A stretch of DNA of 23,707 bases from Hypsibius dujardini (GCA_001579985.1 LRSR01009003.1:1-23707); one strand, 5' to 3'. Counted from the first letter of the stretch, positions 8,253 through 21,396 are shown. A program made the numbers and translations. Notes: a model not told the origin generated them from the sequence alone.

Positions 8253-10910
8253 ATGGCTTCACGCCAAGTCCTCTCCGCCGTGGAGGAACTCTCGGCGATC
8301 GTTTCGGCAACGCCGTCTCTCTCAACGGATGACAACGCCTGTGACGCGGTGGAACAGATCGGGAGAATTTGCCTTGCGGAGACAGGATTGCGAGATATAA
8401 GTAAACACGTGGCAAAAACCTTGCGCTGGCCGAATTAAGCACTTAAACTCGGAGGCTGTTTAAAACAGCCATGCAACGAGTGTAATGGCTTAACTCGGCT
8501 AGCGTAAGATTTTTGTCACGTGTGCGAGACATAAGTACACACGTGGCAAAAACCTTGCGCTGGCCGAATTAAGCACTTAAACTCGGAGGCTGTGTAAAAC
8601 AGCTATGGAACGAGTGTAATGGCTTGACTCGGTTAGCGTAAGATTTTTGTCATGTGTGTAACAATTTTTTTATGCCGACGGAAATGATTCCAACGATTTT
8701 GACTACTTTTTTTCTCACAGAGGCAATTATCCCGATCATTGCGGAGGGCTCTGACTGCTTCTGCGCAGTTTTGGCTGACGCGGCCGGTGCTTCGGTAAGT
8801 TTTTAGAATTGTTACATTTGGATCGTTCGATCGATCAATCAATTGAATTGTTTACTAGGTTAATTTTACGGCTTTAGTAAAACCATCAATTAAGCCAATC
8901 AACCGATACCTAGTCTACCTATCTCACTAGGGCAAGAACGGAGATTTTCCCTCCCGATCGGAATGGGTTTTTTTCCACAAATACCTGTCCATATATCATG
9001 ATTTTACATTGGGGTCTCGGGTTGGAAATCACATCCGCGGTTTCAAAAAAAAATAAGGAAGAAAACAATTCCCGCACCACTTTGTGTTATGGCCCGGGGC
9101 TTGATTGATTGATTGATTAGCAACATTTCCGAAGTTTCCCTTTTTTTATCCCAACCGCTGTAAAATGTGCATTCCAAGATTTTTGACACTCTTCCACTCC
9201 AAATTCGATTTGGAATCGATTGACATCAGTAGAATTTTTTTTGGATGCCGGGGGGCGGAGCTGTGGGCTAGTTTCAGTCTTGGCTTTCGAGTGACATTGC
9301 AGAAATAACCCATAGCTCCGCCCCCTGGCATCCAAAAAAGATTTTGCTGATGTCAATCGATTCCAAATCGAATTTGGAGTGGAAAAGTGTCAAAAATCTT
9401 GGAATGAACATTTTACAGCGGTTGGGATCACAAAATTGAAACTTCGAAAACGTTGTTGATGAACCAATCAATCAAGCCCCGGGCCATAGCATAAAGTGGT
9501 GTGGGAATTAGTTTTCTTCCTAATTTGTTTTTGAAACCGCGGATGTGATTCCAGCCCGAGACCTCAATGTAAAATCTTGATATATAAACAGGTATTTGTA
9601 AAAAAACCACTCCGATCGGAAGAGAATCTTCGTTCTTGCTCAAGTCAGTGAAGCTGAGAGTGGTCAAATCGAGCAATCAATTGATGCTCCCGCTGTTGCA
9701 ATTTTAGTCTCCAATTTACCAATCAATCAACGACGTATTTACAGTATTGATCATGCGATATTCAGTCGATCAATCGATCAATCAATTTTGGTGTATCTGC
9801 TTTTCAGTTGGTGGCTACCGTGACCGCTGGCCTTCAATTTCTGATTGAGCTCATGGAGGCGGTGGTCCAACAGGAGGCGCTTCGGAAATGTGTGCTTTTG
9901 GCGCTTCCTCGGATCTGGGTAATTTAGGGCCTGGAGTTGAGCGTTAGCTGCACAGGAATATCCGGGCGATTGATCTTTTAGGATACGACCTACGCCATTT
10001 GGAGGATTTGTTCCGCGGCTAAAATTCGCGCTTGCTGTGCCGACCTCCTTTCCCAGGTTGGTCCGAGGTAGAGGCCGTTAACCAGGCCGCTTTTAGAAAT
10101 CGTAACTTAACCAGGCCAGCAGGTGGCGCTTGCTGTGCCGACCTCCTTTCCTAGGTTGGTACGAGGTAGAGGCCGTTAACCAGGCCGCTTTTAGAAATCG
10201 GAACTTAACCAGGCCAGCAGGTGGCGCTTGCTGTGCCGACCTCCTTTCCCAGGTTGGTACGAGGTAGAGGCCGTTAACCAGGCCGCTTTTAGAAATCGGA
10301 ACTTAACCAGGCCAGCAGGTGGCGCATAAGTCGTTTTTGCGAAGTCAACCCAGGAAGATGGAACCGAAGTGGCGCCTCTACCGGACTACTTGTACACTTC
10401 TCCATTGAGATTCTTCCCTTCCTTTTTTTGGACTCAAATTCGAACCATGAGGCTTAGGAACGAAGTAAAATGGGTCAGAGAATGTTTCTGAATGTTTTCA
10501 AACCATCTGTTATGGCATGGCAGCACTGCAGCGCTGGGAAATCAACGATGAAAAAACCGGCCTGGTTAAGTTACGATTTCTAAAAGCGGCCTGGTTAACG
10601 GCCTTTACCTCGTACTGTATATCTGACCGTATGTCTGTTAGCTGTGCACCGTGATTTAAACGTCAGCTGACTGCTTTCACTTTAGGTGGCAATTGTGGCG
10701 GCTCGTGCCGACCGCATCAATGATTTGGCGGTTGCGGAAGTGTTGAGCAGTTTGCTCGCAGACGCCCGTCGCAATGTCGGTAAAGCGATTGTGGGAATTA
10801 CTAGTAAGTGCGCTGTTTGTAACAGTGGAACAATAAGTTTACAGGCAGATGAATGGGCAGGCAGTCATACAAATGGATAGACAGGCAGACAGACAATCAA
10901 ACAAACAATC

Positions 10911-10973
<63 letters not shown>

Positions 10974-11777
10974 TAAACAGACAGACAGACAGACAAGCAG
11001 GCAGACAGATAAACAGACAGACAGACAAGCAGGCAGACATATAGACAGGCAGACAGACAGACAGATGAATGGGCAGGTAGGCAACAGATAGACGGACAGA
11101 CATAGAGGCAGATTCTTGCAGGCTGCGAGTACAACATGAGACAGCAGAGATTGTTGATTGACACATACATGTCCAACTTTGTAGTCAAACAGGCGTTGTA
11201 CGGATTTTTTGGAACGATGGCGCATAAAGCTCCGATGGTGGCAAACGAATTCGCTGACAGCATGTTCGGTCTGTTGCGGAGCGAATTGCAAAAGGAGGTT
11301 AGCTCATTAGCCAATCTTAGTATTTTCAATCTATCATATGTATGTGATCAGGTTTTGCTTTCTTGTTTCGCGTAGTGGAATGCAAAAGAGCCGAAATATG
11401 GAATCATCGCTGGATGTTTGGATGGCTTCAGAGGCCTGCTCCACAATTTCGCAGATTCTGACAAAGGTGAAAGCCGAATGATAAGTACCTTTCATCCTCC
11501 TTGGTTTCATTGGTTGAAATATTTAGGCTCCGTTGATTTGGATATGATCTTCTCCACTTGTCGCAAACTCATCCACATTTCCGACGCCGCTAGATATGCC
11601 ATGATTTTCGCGGCATTGAAGCTCCTCGCCGAACACATGGATAAATTCTTGAAGCATTTGCTGGCGGACAAATTGACGTATACGGAAATGTATGGTGATC
11701 TGAAGAGATGGGCAGTGCACACCAACTCGGATGCTCGGAAGCTAGGATTCGCTGCTTTGAGTGTCTACCTGAAACAG
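8253..11777 (+). CDS. PRKDC: PRKDC exons 1-8: start of the N-terminal HEAT solenoid
   Basis: Eight exons (8253-8400, 8721-8794, 9808-9918, 9982-10056, 10686-10803, 11122-11297, 11376-11466, 11527-11777) encode 348 residues. The ATG at 8253 gives MASRQVLSAVEELSAIV, which lines up with the human N-terminus at similar length. Exon 1 ends in phase 1 (A|AG, Lys). Best-matching blocks are KEPKYGIIAGCLDGFRGLLHNF in exon 7 (human LAGCLKGLSSLL) and WAVHTNSDARKLGFAALSVYLKQ in exon 8 (human [22 protein letters not shown]). The rest is a weakly conserved alpha-helical repeat. This part of DNA-PKcs forms the ring that cradles DNA and Ku. Confidence 0.88.
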
Positions 11778-11814
11778 GTAGGAAAGGACAGCAATGGTAG
11801 ATAGGTGGTGGACA

Positions 11815-11859
<45 letters not shown>

Positions 11860-11872
11860 GGCAGTCAGACAC

Positions 11873-11905
<33 letters not shown>

Positions 11906-14862
11906 GAGACAAGCCTAGCAATGAGACCTGCTTGGATGCTTGAAGATTTATCATGGTGAAGGGAAAAAAAACATTGAAAGGTGTCTCACTAAGCTCCAGG
12001 GTTCCTTTTCTTGCAGTTTTCGGTTCCGTTTGACGATATGATGCTGAAGAGCTTCTATCTGGACGTATACTTGCCGCGAGTGACGGAACTTTGCCTGCAC
12101 AGTCCCGACCGACCGACCAAAGTGGCCGCCTGCGAACTCCTCCACGCCATCACCATCATCCTCGTAGGCACGCATTCCGAGGTATCAGCCGACAAACGCG
12201 AAAAGGCAATCCTGATGGATCTAATCAACAAGCTGATGCCGAAGATACTGGAGCTGGCCTGCGACGTGGAGCCGGTCACCAAGCAGATCTTCGAGCCGCT
12301 CAGTGTGCAGATGGTTCACTGGTTCTCCCGGACGGCGCAGACGGCCTCGGCGGAAGCCACCGCCGTGCTGGATTGTGTGATGGACGGACTGGTCAGTGAG
12401 GGCAATCCGACGCTGCGGAGTTTCTGTGCGCGGTGCCTGAATGAGTTCCTGGGGTGGTCGGGGAAGAATTTGCCGGCCAATTCGAAAGCGGTCCCGCCGG
12501 CCGCTACGGCGCTGTTGGAACGGATTGTCAGTTATGCCGGTCATTCGAGTTGTGCAAAACGGTAGGCAGAACTTGAGATTCACGGTTCAGAGAAGGAAAT
12601 CCGCTCACTGAAAGCAAATGAGAACAAAGTTTTCTGTAGATTTGGAGCAGCGCTGGCGTTCAGCCACTGTTACAAGACCTTCCGCGAGAATTCCGCCGTG
12701 GTCGACGTCTTCACCATCGATCTCATCGTCACCTTCACCAAGAGTCTCGCCCTGTGCCACCGCGATCCGCCCGGCTTCGGATCGACCAAGGCGGTGGAGC
12801 TGTGCCTCCTGCATCTGGCCCGAATCGTGGAGAAGTACGCGAAAACGCTGATTAGCACAGCCAGCCGAAGAAGGGTGCCGGTGGAACTGGACGAAGGCAA
12901 GCTGGAGAAAGAAGCCACACTGGAGAAGTTAACCACGTGGATGCTGATGCAAGCGTGCCGGCCGGAGCTTGCCTGTCGAATGAGTTCGTGGGCGTTGGTT
13001 GGACGGTTCTTGCTGGTTCTGAAGAACGCCACTTCTGGCGGCTACTTTTTCGAGAATTTGGCCCGTTCTAAGGGACCGGGTTGGCCGAGCAAGGCGTTCT
13101 TCTGCGGCGGATTCGACCCAGACAAGGATGCAGCACGCGCACTGAACGCGAAGGAGATTAGCTCAGTATTTGCTGTCCAAGGTACCCTCTGCTCGCGATC
13201 TCAAGGGACACTGCCCTACCCGTAAATTTTAACCAACCCGAGCTGTGCTTGTTCAGTTCAGTTCACCAAACTACCACTGTAGGGAGAAAAGCACGACTGT
13301 ACAATCAATCAATCAAGCACAACGACTAAGCTGTACGAAATGAGCCAATCAGAGAAGAGTGAATCAGATTGAACGTCCAATCCATACCGAGGGAGGCGGG
13401 GCTTAGCTGTCCCTTGAGATTGCGAGCATACGATGTGTGCTTTCGTCTGTCTGCTGATGAGATCGCAGTAATTTCAACCTGATCGGAATTGTAGAATCGA
13501 AACGCCCGTGTTGTTCCACCGCTCTTTAGTTCTCTTCCCCTGCATGTGCCGTTTTGCCTTGTCCTACAGATTCACATAAATCCGCAACGGAAACCCTGGA
13601 ACGGTTGGCAGCCGTCGTTGACTGCTTCACCATGTCCTTCGACAAAGTCTACGTCAAAGCAGACGACATGAAGAACCGCCCAGAATGGAAAGTGTTTGGC
13701 GATTGCCTCAGCGAATTCATCGACAAGGTCGTACTGCGTCTGGTCACCGATCCCGCGTCCCTCCTCGCGACCGAGTCCCTCCGCACCATCATCGGGGGAA
13801 TTTTGATTCGCCTCACCGATTTGATCATGACGGTGCACACCAAGTACGGCCGGGACGGGATCGCGGTTCTACCGCCTGTTGTCGCGTCCAAATCCTTTGC
13901 CGACATCATCGTCCGAATGGTGCTGGACCCGAAAGCCGTCGGCTTTGACCTCCATGAAGTGGACCGACTACCCCGCCAAATGAGCGAGTTCTTGAAGGCA
14001 ACTACCACCAAAGTGGACGCGCTGTGGACGGTGATGATTCGTCAGGCGGTCACGCTGCTGCTGGAGAAGCCGGAATATGATATGGTGGAACTGCTGAGGA
14101 ATTCGGGGAAATTGGAGAACGTCCATCTCCTTGTGGCTGGCTTCACGGTCTTGCATGAAGCAAGTCAGACGGAGCTCGTTAAGGATTACCTTCAGACGAA
14201 GAAGCTGACCTCGGAGCAATTTGCCACGAAACTCATCCAGCACGTCAACGCCTCTTTAACGATGAAGTATGCGAATAGTGGATCCCGAAAGGAAGCTTGG
14301 ATCTCCACGGACGTCAGCCAGGAGAAGGCGCTTTTCAGCCTGGCTCTGCAGTGCCAAAGCTCCGGAGCTTCCGCCGCCGCGTTTTGCATCTCCTCGCACT
14401 CTACCCAAGTCAGCATCTACTCCAAATTGCGATCGGTCGTCTTCACGCACCTCTTTCCGGACACTGCACTGAGGTCGTCGGATCAGCGACAACGGTTGTT
14501 TTTCTATGGATTGATCGGAGGGGACGCTGAAGAGCATGCCGGTACGTGGCGCAGTCGCCACGCGGTGCTGAAGGATGCTCTGGAATACGTCTGCCGCAAC
14601 AGGCCAGCTCGGAAACGCTATGAGACCACCCTTGAGAAGCTGGTGATGCAGAGTTACGGGTCGTTTGTGGAGGCACGCCCTGACGAAGTGAAGAAGGATA
14701 TGGATACTGTGCGGTCTGTTCTGGGCGTGATCAAGCTGCTCCTGCAGATTAGTCAGAAGGTAAGTGGCTGGCTGGGAGTCAAACAGACAGACAGACAGAC
14801 AGATAGGCAGACAGACAGACAGACAGACAGCAGACAGGCAGACAGGCAGGCAGGCAGGCAGG

Positions 14863-14902
<40 letters not shown>

Positions 14903-17900
14903 TAGACGAAAAGCAGGCAGGCAGACAACTACATAAGTAGAACTCTATATGAACTACCAGTTGCTTTGCTGTTTAGTTATTCATATTAGTACCATTTTGA
15001 TGTTGCTTCACAGACTCTGAAGACCGGCGATGCGGAAGTTAAGAAGCTCTACGATTTCTATATCAGTGTGCTCTTAACTCCCATCGCATCCGATCCACAA
15101 GGGGCTGCAACGAAGAACCGTGCGCTGACCTTACTTGCGGCATTTTTGGATGGGGCTAACGGAGCGGTGGCCGAAACGGCGATGCATGAGATGTGCGTTA
15201 ATGACTTCCCGCTGAAAGCAGCGGAACTGCCGAAGGGCAGTCCGCAGCTCGCCTTCTACCTGCAGGCTGTCGGATTCATTCTGGCCGCTGTTGAGGAATG
15301 CCGAAGCATGGGCGCTATCGAGATCTGCATCAAGCTGGTGTGTCGTGACGCCCATCATCCGCTGCTGGAACGCTGTCGGGGAATGTTTGAGGCGGTCGTA
15401 GCGAACGACCATTCCGAAAACGTGCAGAAGGCAAGGACACTTTACTTTTAACTTGAATAATAATCAATAAAATATCAAACAACACGCGAACCAAACAGTG
15501 TCTGATTACGGAAACGAATGAATTCCTGCACCGTTAATTGACTCGATCGAATCTGCAGATTTTCGAGATACCTTGGAAGATCTTCACCACGCCTCAATAC
15601 GGTCCGGATCACCGTCGAACGGCCGTGGAGGAAATTCTCCTTCCCATGCTGCAGGCTGCCACGTCCACCGCTCGGATGGACTTTTTCAGCCGCACCATGA
15701 AGGACATGATCACGATCCTTGACACGAAGGAGCGATCGACAACGGCGGGTTTGCTTATTGTCCAGACGTGCTGCTTCAGTCTGTTGGAGCTCCTCTGCGT
15801 TACCCTTCCCCAGGGCGACCTCACTTCGCCCACCAGCAAGGTTGTCCTGGCCTTCTGTGCCGTCAGAGACCAGCCTGCCGTCACCGGCAAAGAGCTCATC
15901 CAATTCGTCACGCGATGTGCGAATGAATTTGCGCATGAGAATGTCGCTTCGGAGCCGGGAATGGAGGAAGTGCGACGCCTGTTTCACTGTGCAGCCTACA
16001 GGTAAGGATGAAGTAACGGGTAACCTCATACTGGTTGGTACCCCTCCCCCCTCCAATGGTTGGGTGGTACCCACCCCATTGGTTAGGAGGTACCCACCCC
16101 ATTGGTTAGGAGGTACCCACCCCATTGGTTGGGTGGTACCCATTGATTGGGTGGTACCCCAGTGGTTGGGAGGTACCCATTGGTTAGGAGGTACCCATTG
16201 GTTGGGTGGTACCCAGTGGTTGGGTGGTACCCAGTGGTTGGGTGGTACCCAGTGGTTGGGAGGTACCCATTGGTTGGGTGGTACCCAGTGGTTGGGAGGT
16301 ACCCATTGGTTGGGTGGTACCCAACAAGCACCCACTATCGGCTGGCAGTTACTGTATTTCTACCTAGTTAATAGTAGAATACTCCTTTAGGATGTAATGT
16401 ACTTACTCAGCTTTTGCAATGTACATGGTCCCGCTATGTTGACAGAAACTACTACCTTCCACCCTGGTCTATTGATGATTCTTTATTATAAAAGAGAATG
16501 ATTTACTTTAGTCTAAATCACTTCCTCGACTTCCTTCCCTTTCCCACCTTTCCTCTCCACTATCAACTGCAAATAACCTTTAACTCTAAAATATTCAGTC
16601 TGATAACAAGATATTTAACTAATCCTACTCGAAAATCTTATCACTGGAAGTAGCGAGGAAGTGTGAATTGAACTGACCGGATCGAACGTTGCTCGAAAAG
16701 TGTGACGAAAACTTTTTGACACTTGAAGTTAAATCGAATTATTGTTTTTATTTCATTTTAGGATTTGAGATGGGATGTCGTCTCTAGTTATAAACATTTC
16801 AGAAGTGCAGTTGCTTTATCTTCAGGACGTTAGCAGCTGCCGTAACTGCGACTCCGATCGCACTGAAATTCTACCACCTGTGCCTGTTCGAGCAGAACGC
16901 CGAGAAGGGAAAGATTCTCTGGGCCAACCTAGTCGACCTGAAGCGCCAGTATACTTTCGAAGTGGAATTCATCCAAGCTCCGCGGAAGAAGAAGCAGCTG
17001 GCCGCCATTCACAAGGAAGCTCAGCAAGACGGATCAGCCAAGAACGGCGGTGTTGGATCCTCCTCCCTCTCGTCCGGTATCTTCACCTCGACGTCCTACG
17101 CCTCCGCTCGGCTGGCTTCGGCATCACTCGTCCAGGGTAGCAGTTTCAACGACGAGATGAGTCGATACGACTACTCGGAGGGTCTCGACCGCACATCCAC
17201 CCCGCTGGCAGCCAGGGAAGACGCCATGGGAACAATCGAGCTGGAAATGGATGCCTTGAACCAGCACGAAGTGATGGCCACGTTAGTTGGACTGGTGCAG
17301 CACATGGTGGAGAAGAAGATTACACCGACGGTCAAGGATCCCCTGGACAATCCATCCCCGCCGGCGTGGATTTCGGCCTTGGCCGGCGAACTCAAGTCCT
17401 CGACGGCCCATCTAAACGTCAAGCTCTTTCTCGCCAAGTTGATTATGAATGTTGAGAATGTTTCCTCCGAAACTGAGACACCATCCTCAGGAGGTGGGAA
17501 TCCTCCACCGGGAACCGAGGAGCCGGGTCCTCCACCGGGAACCGAAGAGCCGGATCCCACACTGCCGTACTTTTATCAGTTTGCCGAATTGTTCTACGGA
17601 CCGCTGCTGGACTTGCTGATGGAAATTGACTGCACGGAGGGGATGAACTACTTCGCGGTGGATCTGATCCACCTCCTCCTGAAGTGGTCCGTCAAGACGC
17701 CCCTCCCCGGAGCCGATCAGTCCCGAGCTCAGAGAGTGTTCCTTTTCCTGATTCAGCACGTTAAGCATTCCAACTCGCAGGTTTGTCTTCCACTGCCTTA
17801 TTTCTTTCTCTCTTATACGAATACCATTGGCTGCCTGTCCTCCGTCCCAACAGTACCGGTTCTTGAGTTCTTGGCCCATGCAGGGAGTTCTTGGCCCATG

Positions 17901-19126
17901 CAGGGAGTTCTTGACCCATGCAGGGAGTTCTTGGCCCATGCAGGGAGTTCTTGGCCCTTGCAGGGAGTTCTTGGCTCATGCAGGGAGTTCTTGACCCATG
18001 CTGACGTCGGACGCGGACTTCGGTTGTCCGAATTTATAACTGATTGCCTCTCAGTCATGTTTTTAATTTGATGGTCCGTTTGCTTCTTCTTCAGGTTCAG
18101 CGAAACAATCTGACTCTCCTGAAAGTTCTCACCGAGGCCTGGAAGGCCCAGTTGGAGATTCCACCGCGCGGCACCATCCCCGACCTCCTCATCAAAGACA
18201 AGACTAAGGCCAAACTCAACATTCCCGTCATCAACATCATCGCTATTATTTTAAACGCCGGTCTGCCCCTGACTGCCGGCTCCTTCGAGGAGTTCCTGAA
18301 AATTCTCATGCTTCACCTGCAGGAGTCGTCGAAACCGCTCTACAGCGTATCTGGCCTCACCTTGGGCCTCCTGTTTTCTCGTGCTGAAGGTCAGTCTTAT
18401 CAAAAAAAGACGATATTTAAACTCGGACGTCACTTTGAAGCATGGTTAAAATGTCACAAAATGCACACTATGAAGGTGCTGGAATCGCAGGCGAAACCAT
18501 CGAAGCCGGCGTGGAAGCTCTGCGACAGTTCCTCTCCGGTATCGTGGCCACCGATCGCGACAAGTTCGTCGCGGTGCTGCATCAGGCATCCAAGAGCTAC
18601 CCCGCCATCGTGGCGGTATTCCAGGCGAGAATTCTGTTTTTGATGCCGACGCTGCCGGGAGTGATCAAGGCACACGGGTTGGACGTGTTGTTGGCCGGTG
18701 CGGACGCTATGGCCGATCCTTACCGGGATTTCAAGTCTTGTGGAATTTTCGCCTGCCTAAAAGATGGGTATGCTCCGTTGATTATCCGTTGATATGGAAG
18801 ACGTTTGTCTGTGTTTGTGTTTGTCTGTGTTTGTCTGTGACCTTTTGTGCGTGTCAATTTCCATCAAGCTGCCTTGTCGTAGAAACGAAACCGTTCAAGG
18901 ATTGACAGTTGAAGTACTCCGGAAGGTGGCTCCGCGAATCTCGGCATCGGACTTGGCTGAAGTGCTGCTGGAAATGGTGGATCTCGGCAGTCATGGCAGT
19001 CCGTTGATGAGGCAGAAATATTATGAGTTCTGCATGTATCTGTATGAGCGGTTCGAGAATTCCACTGTCGCTGTGAGTGCTTGGAAATGACTAAATTGGC
19101 AGGCAGGCAGGCAGACAAACAGACAA

Positions 19127-19168
<42 letters not shown>

Positions 19169-21396
19169 TAAGAGACGGGCAGGCCGACGGACGATGGGTA
19201 TTACATCTTTTTTTGCAGGATGAGCAAACTCTCCTGCAGGTCATCCGAACAAGACTCTTCACCGGACTGAAGGATCGCGATAAAACCATCAAAGATCTTT
19301 TAACTGCCTTCTGGGCCCAGGAGAAACGTATGTCCGGGTCCACGTTCATGCGTCTGATGACCATTTTCACCAGCTTCATCACACCAGAACTGGAAACCGC
19401 GTTCCTTCCCACGGCCTGTCATCTCCTGCTGGGCCTCTGTCAGAAGAGCACCGTATTCCGCGACACTAAACTGTTCCGCACGGCTCTCACAGAGTGCGAC
19501 TTCTTCAAGCAGGAGATTGCAACTTCGTGGAAGCAACGATCAACCATGGCGCCCATCACGGCCAGCACTTTTTCCAGCGGCACTTTTACTAGCGCATCAT
19601 ACGGTTCTGGCAGCGGGTCACGTAACGGTGCAGCTCCCATCTTCACTCCCACTCAGGCACTGGCTGGACCAGCCAATGACACATTGGCGGTTGCTGGTTT
19701 TACCTACAGCTCCCAGTTTGCCGAGTCTCTACTCATCGATTTGTCCCGACGTGGCTTGATTACCAGAGGTTCGCTAATAATGAATACCTAATGACTGCTT
19801 GACCTGGTTGTCTGTCTATTTGCTTGTCTGTCTGTCTGTCTGTCTATCTGTCTGTGTGTTTGTCTCTCTGTCCGTGTTTTTGTCTGCCTATCATCTGCTT
19901 GCCTATCTACCTACCGACCTGTCCGCCTGTTTGTCTGTCTGTCTGTGTCTATGGCTGCCTATCTTCTGCTTGCTTATCTACCTACCGACTTGTCCGCCTG
20001 TGTCTGTTTGTCTGTCTATCTATCTGCCTGTGTGTTTTTCTGTCTGTGTCTATGTCTGCCTATCATCTTCTTGCCTATTTACCTACCGACCTGTCTGTTT
20101 GTCTGTCTGTCTGTCTGTGTTTATGGTTGCCTATCCTCTGCTTGCCTATCTACCTACCTGCCTGTCTGTCGGTCTTTGTATCTCTCTGTCTGCTTGGGTG
20201 TGTGTGTGTGTCCGTTTTCTGTGTATCTTGTCCTCTTTGTGCTTGTCCTAAAACGCAGTTTCTTTAAAGGTGGTGGTGATGGTTCAACACCGCCCACTCA
20301 AGACGAACACACCACGGAGATCAGCCGCCTCGATAAGGAGATGGACACCGTGAAGCGTCGCTTCCAGCGGGATTCTAACTCTGACAGCTCTAACAAGTCT
20401 TTCTTCATCAAACGCGAGTACAGCAGGCGGCGAGCTATTGAGGAGACACTGAAAAACGAACGCGAACGCAGAAGCCTTGACGTGACACTAACCCGCTCCT
20501 ATCGAATCGGCGACGTGCCGGACATTGAAATTTCCTACGAGGCAGTTATCCAGCCGCTGCGGAATCTGGCCGAACGGGACGTGCAGACTAGCAGTTTGCT
20601 GCTGCGGAACCTGTTCGGTGGGATTGTCGCACAAGCGCGGACCAAGTCGGAGAAGGTCGACGAGGAACTGGAGAAACTGGCCAAGCGATTGGAGGGCATC
20701 TTGAAGCACCAGAATGTGACGGATACGACTTTCCTGTCCACTCTGCTAAACATCATTCTGCAGGACTCACCGAAGGAGTCGAAGCTTCTGGTGTGCACAA
20801 TCCCAACCGATGTTAGCGATAGTTTGCTGTGCTTTAGTATTCTATTGTGTTTTAGGAATCAGTGTCGGCTGCCGCTGTCACGTCAGCTGCAGCAAAATCC
20901 AGTCAACCCAATCTCGGCATTGCCGTGCTGGAGAACGCCATTCTCCTGCAGAGCGCCGAGCCGGAGCAGAAGCGGGCTCGTCAAAAAGCGTCCGTCAAGG
21001 CCGATTACTGGCTCGGCATGTATCAGCTGCTGCAGTCGGACGGCCAGACCGACAGCATTGCGGGGCTTCATCTGGACACGGTATTCAAGCGGTCGGATGA
21101 AGTCCTGTCCGCCATTCAGATGGAAGCACGGGGCGCCTATCACGATGCGGCTGATTTATACGGACAGCTTATTAATACCCGGGACGATGACTCGACCTTG
21201 GCGGTCCTCCAGGAATCGCACATCCGTTGCCTCAATGAGCTGGGCAACTGGAAACAACTACGAACGGCAACCATTCCGTTGCAGATGGATCAGAACTCGC
21301 AGAGCTCCGAGGATATGACAGCTTTGTGGGATAACAATGGGTAAGACTATAAAGATAGACAGACATACGGTGGGATGGGCAGGCAGGCAGGCAGGC

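Noticed and set aside
10839-11329. Cysteine-rich (SVCLSVCL) and DRQT-repeat reading frames over CAGA tracts
   Set aside because: A CAGA tetranucleotide is open in all frames and yields such peptides automatically. They overlap PRKDC introns bounded by good splice sites.
15449-15471. TAA plus AATAAA as the true end of a separate upstream gene
   Set aside because: The protein continues colinearly with DNA-PKcs in exon 13, in phase, so one gene is simpler. Kept only as a possible alternative end.
15475-16335. 286-residue minus-strand frame with WVPPNHW repeats
   Set aside because: It is the complement of the GGTACC minisatellite in intron 13 and of exon 13, which is strongly supported on the plus strand.
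17861-18000. Regular 20-bp repeats resembling a CRISPR array
   Set aside because: Units abut directly with no spacers, and lie in an intron of a eukaryotic gene.
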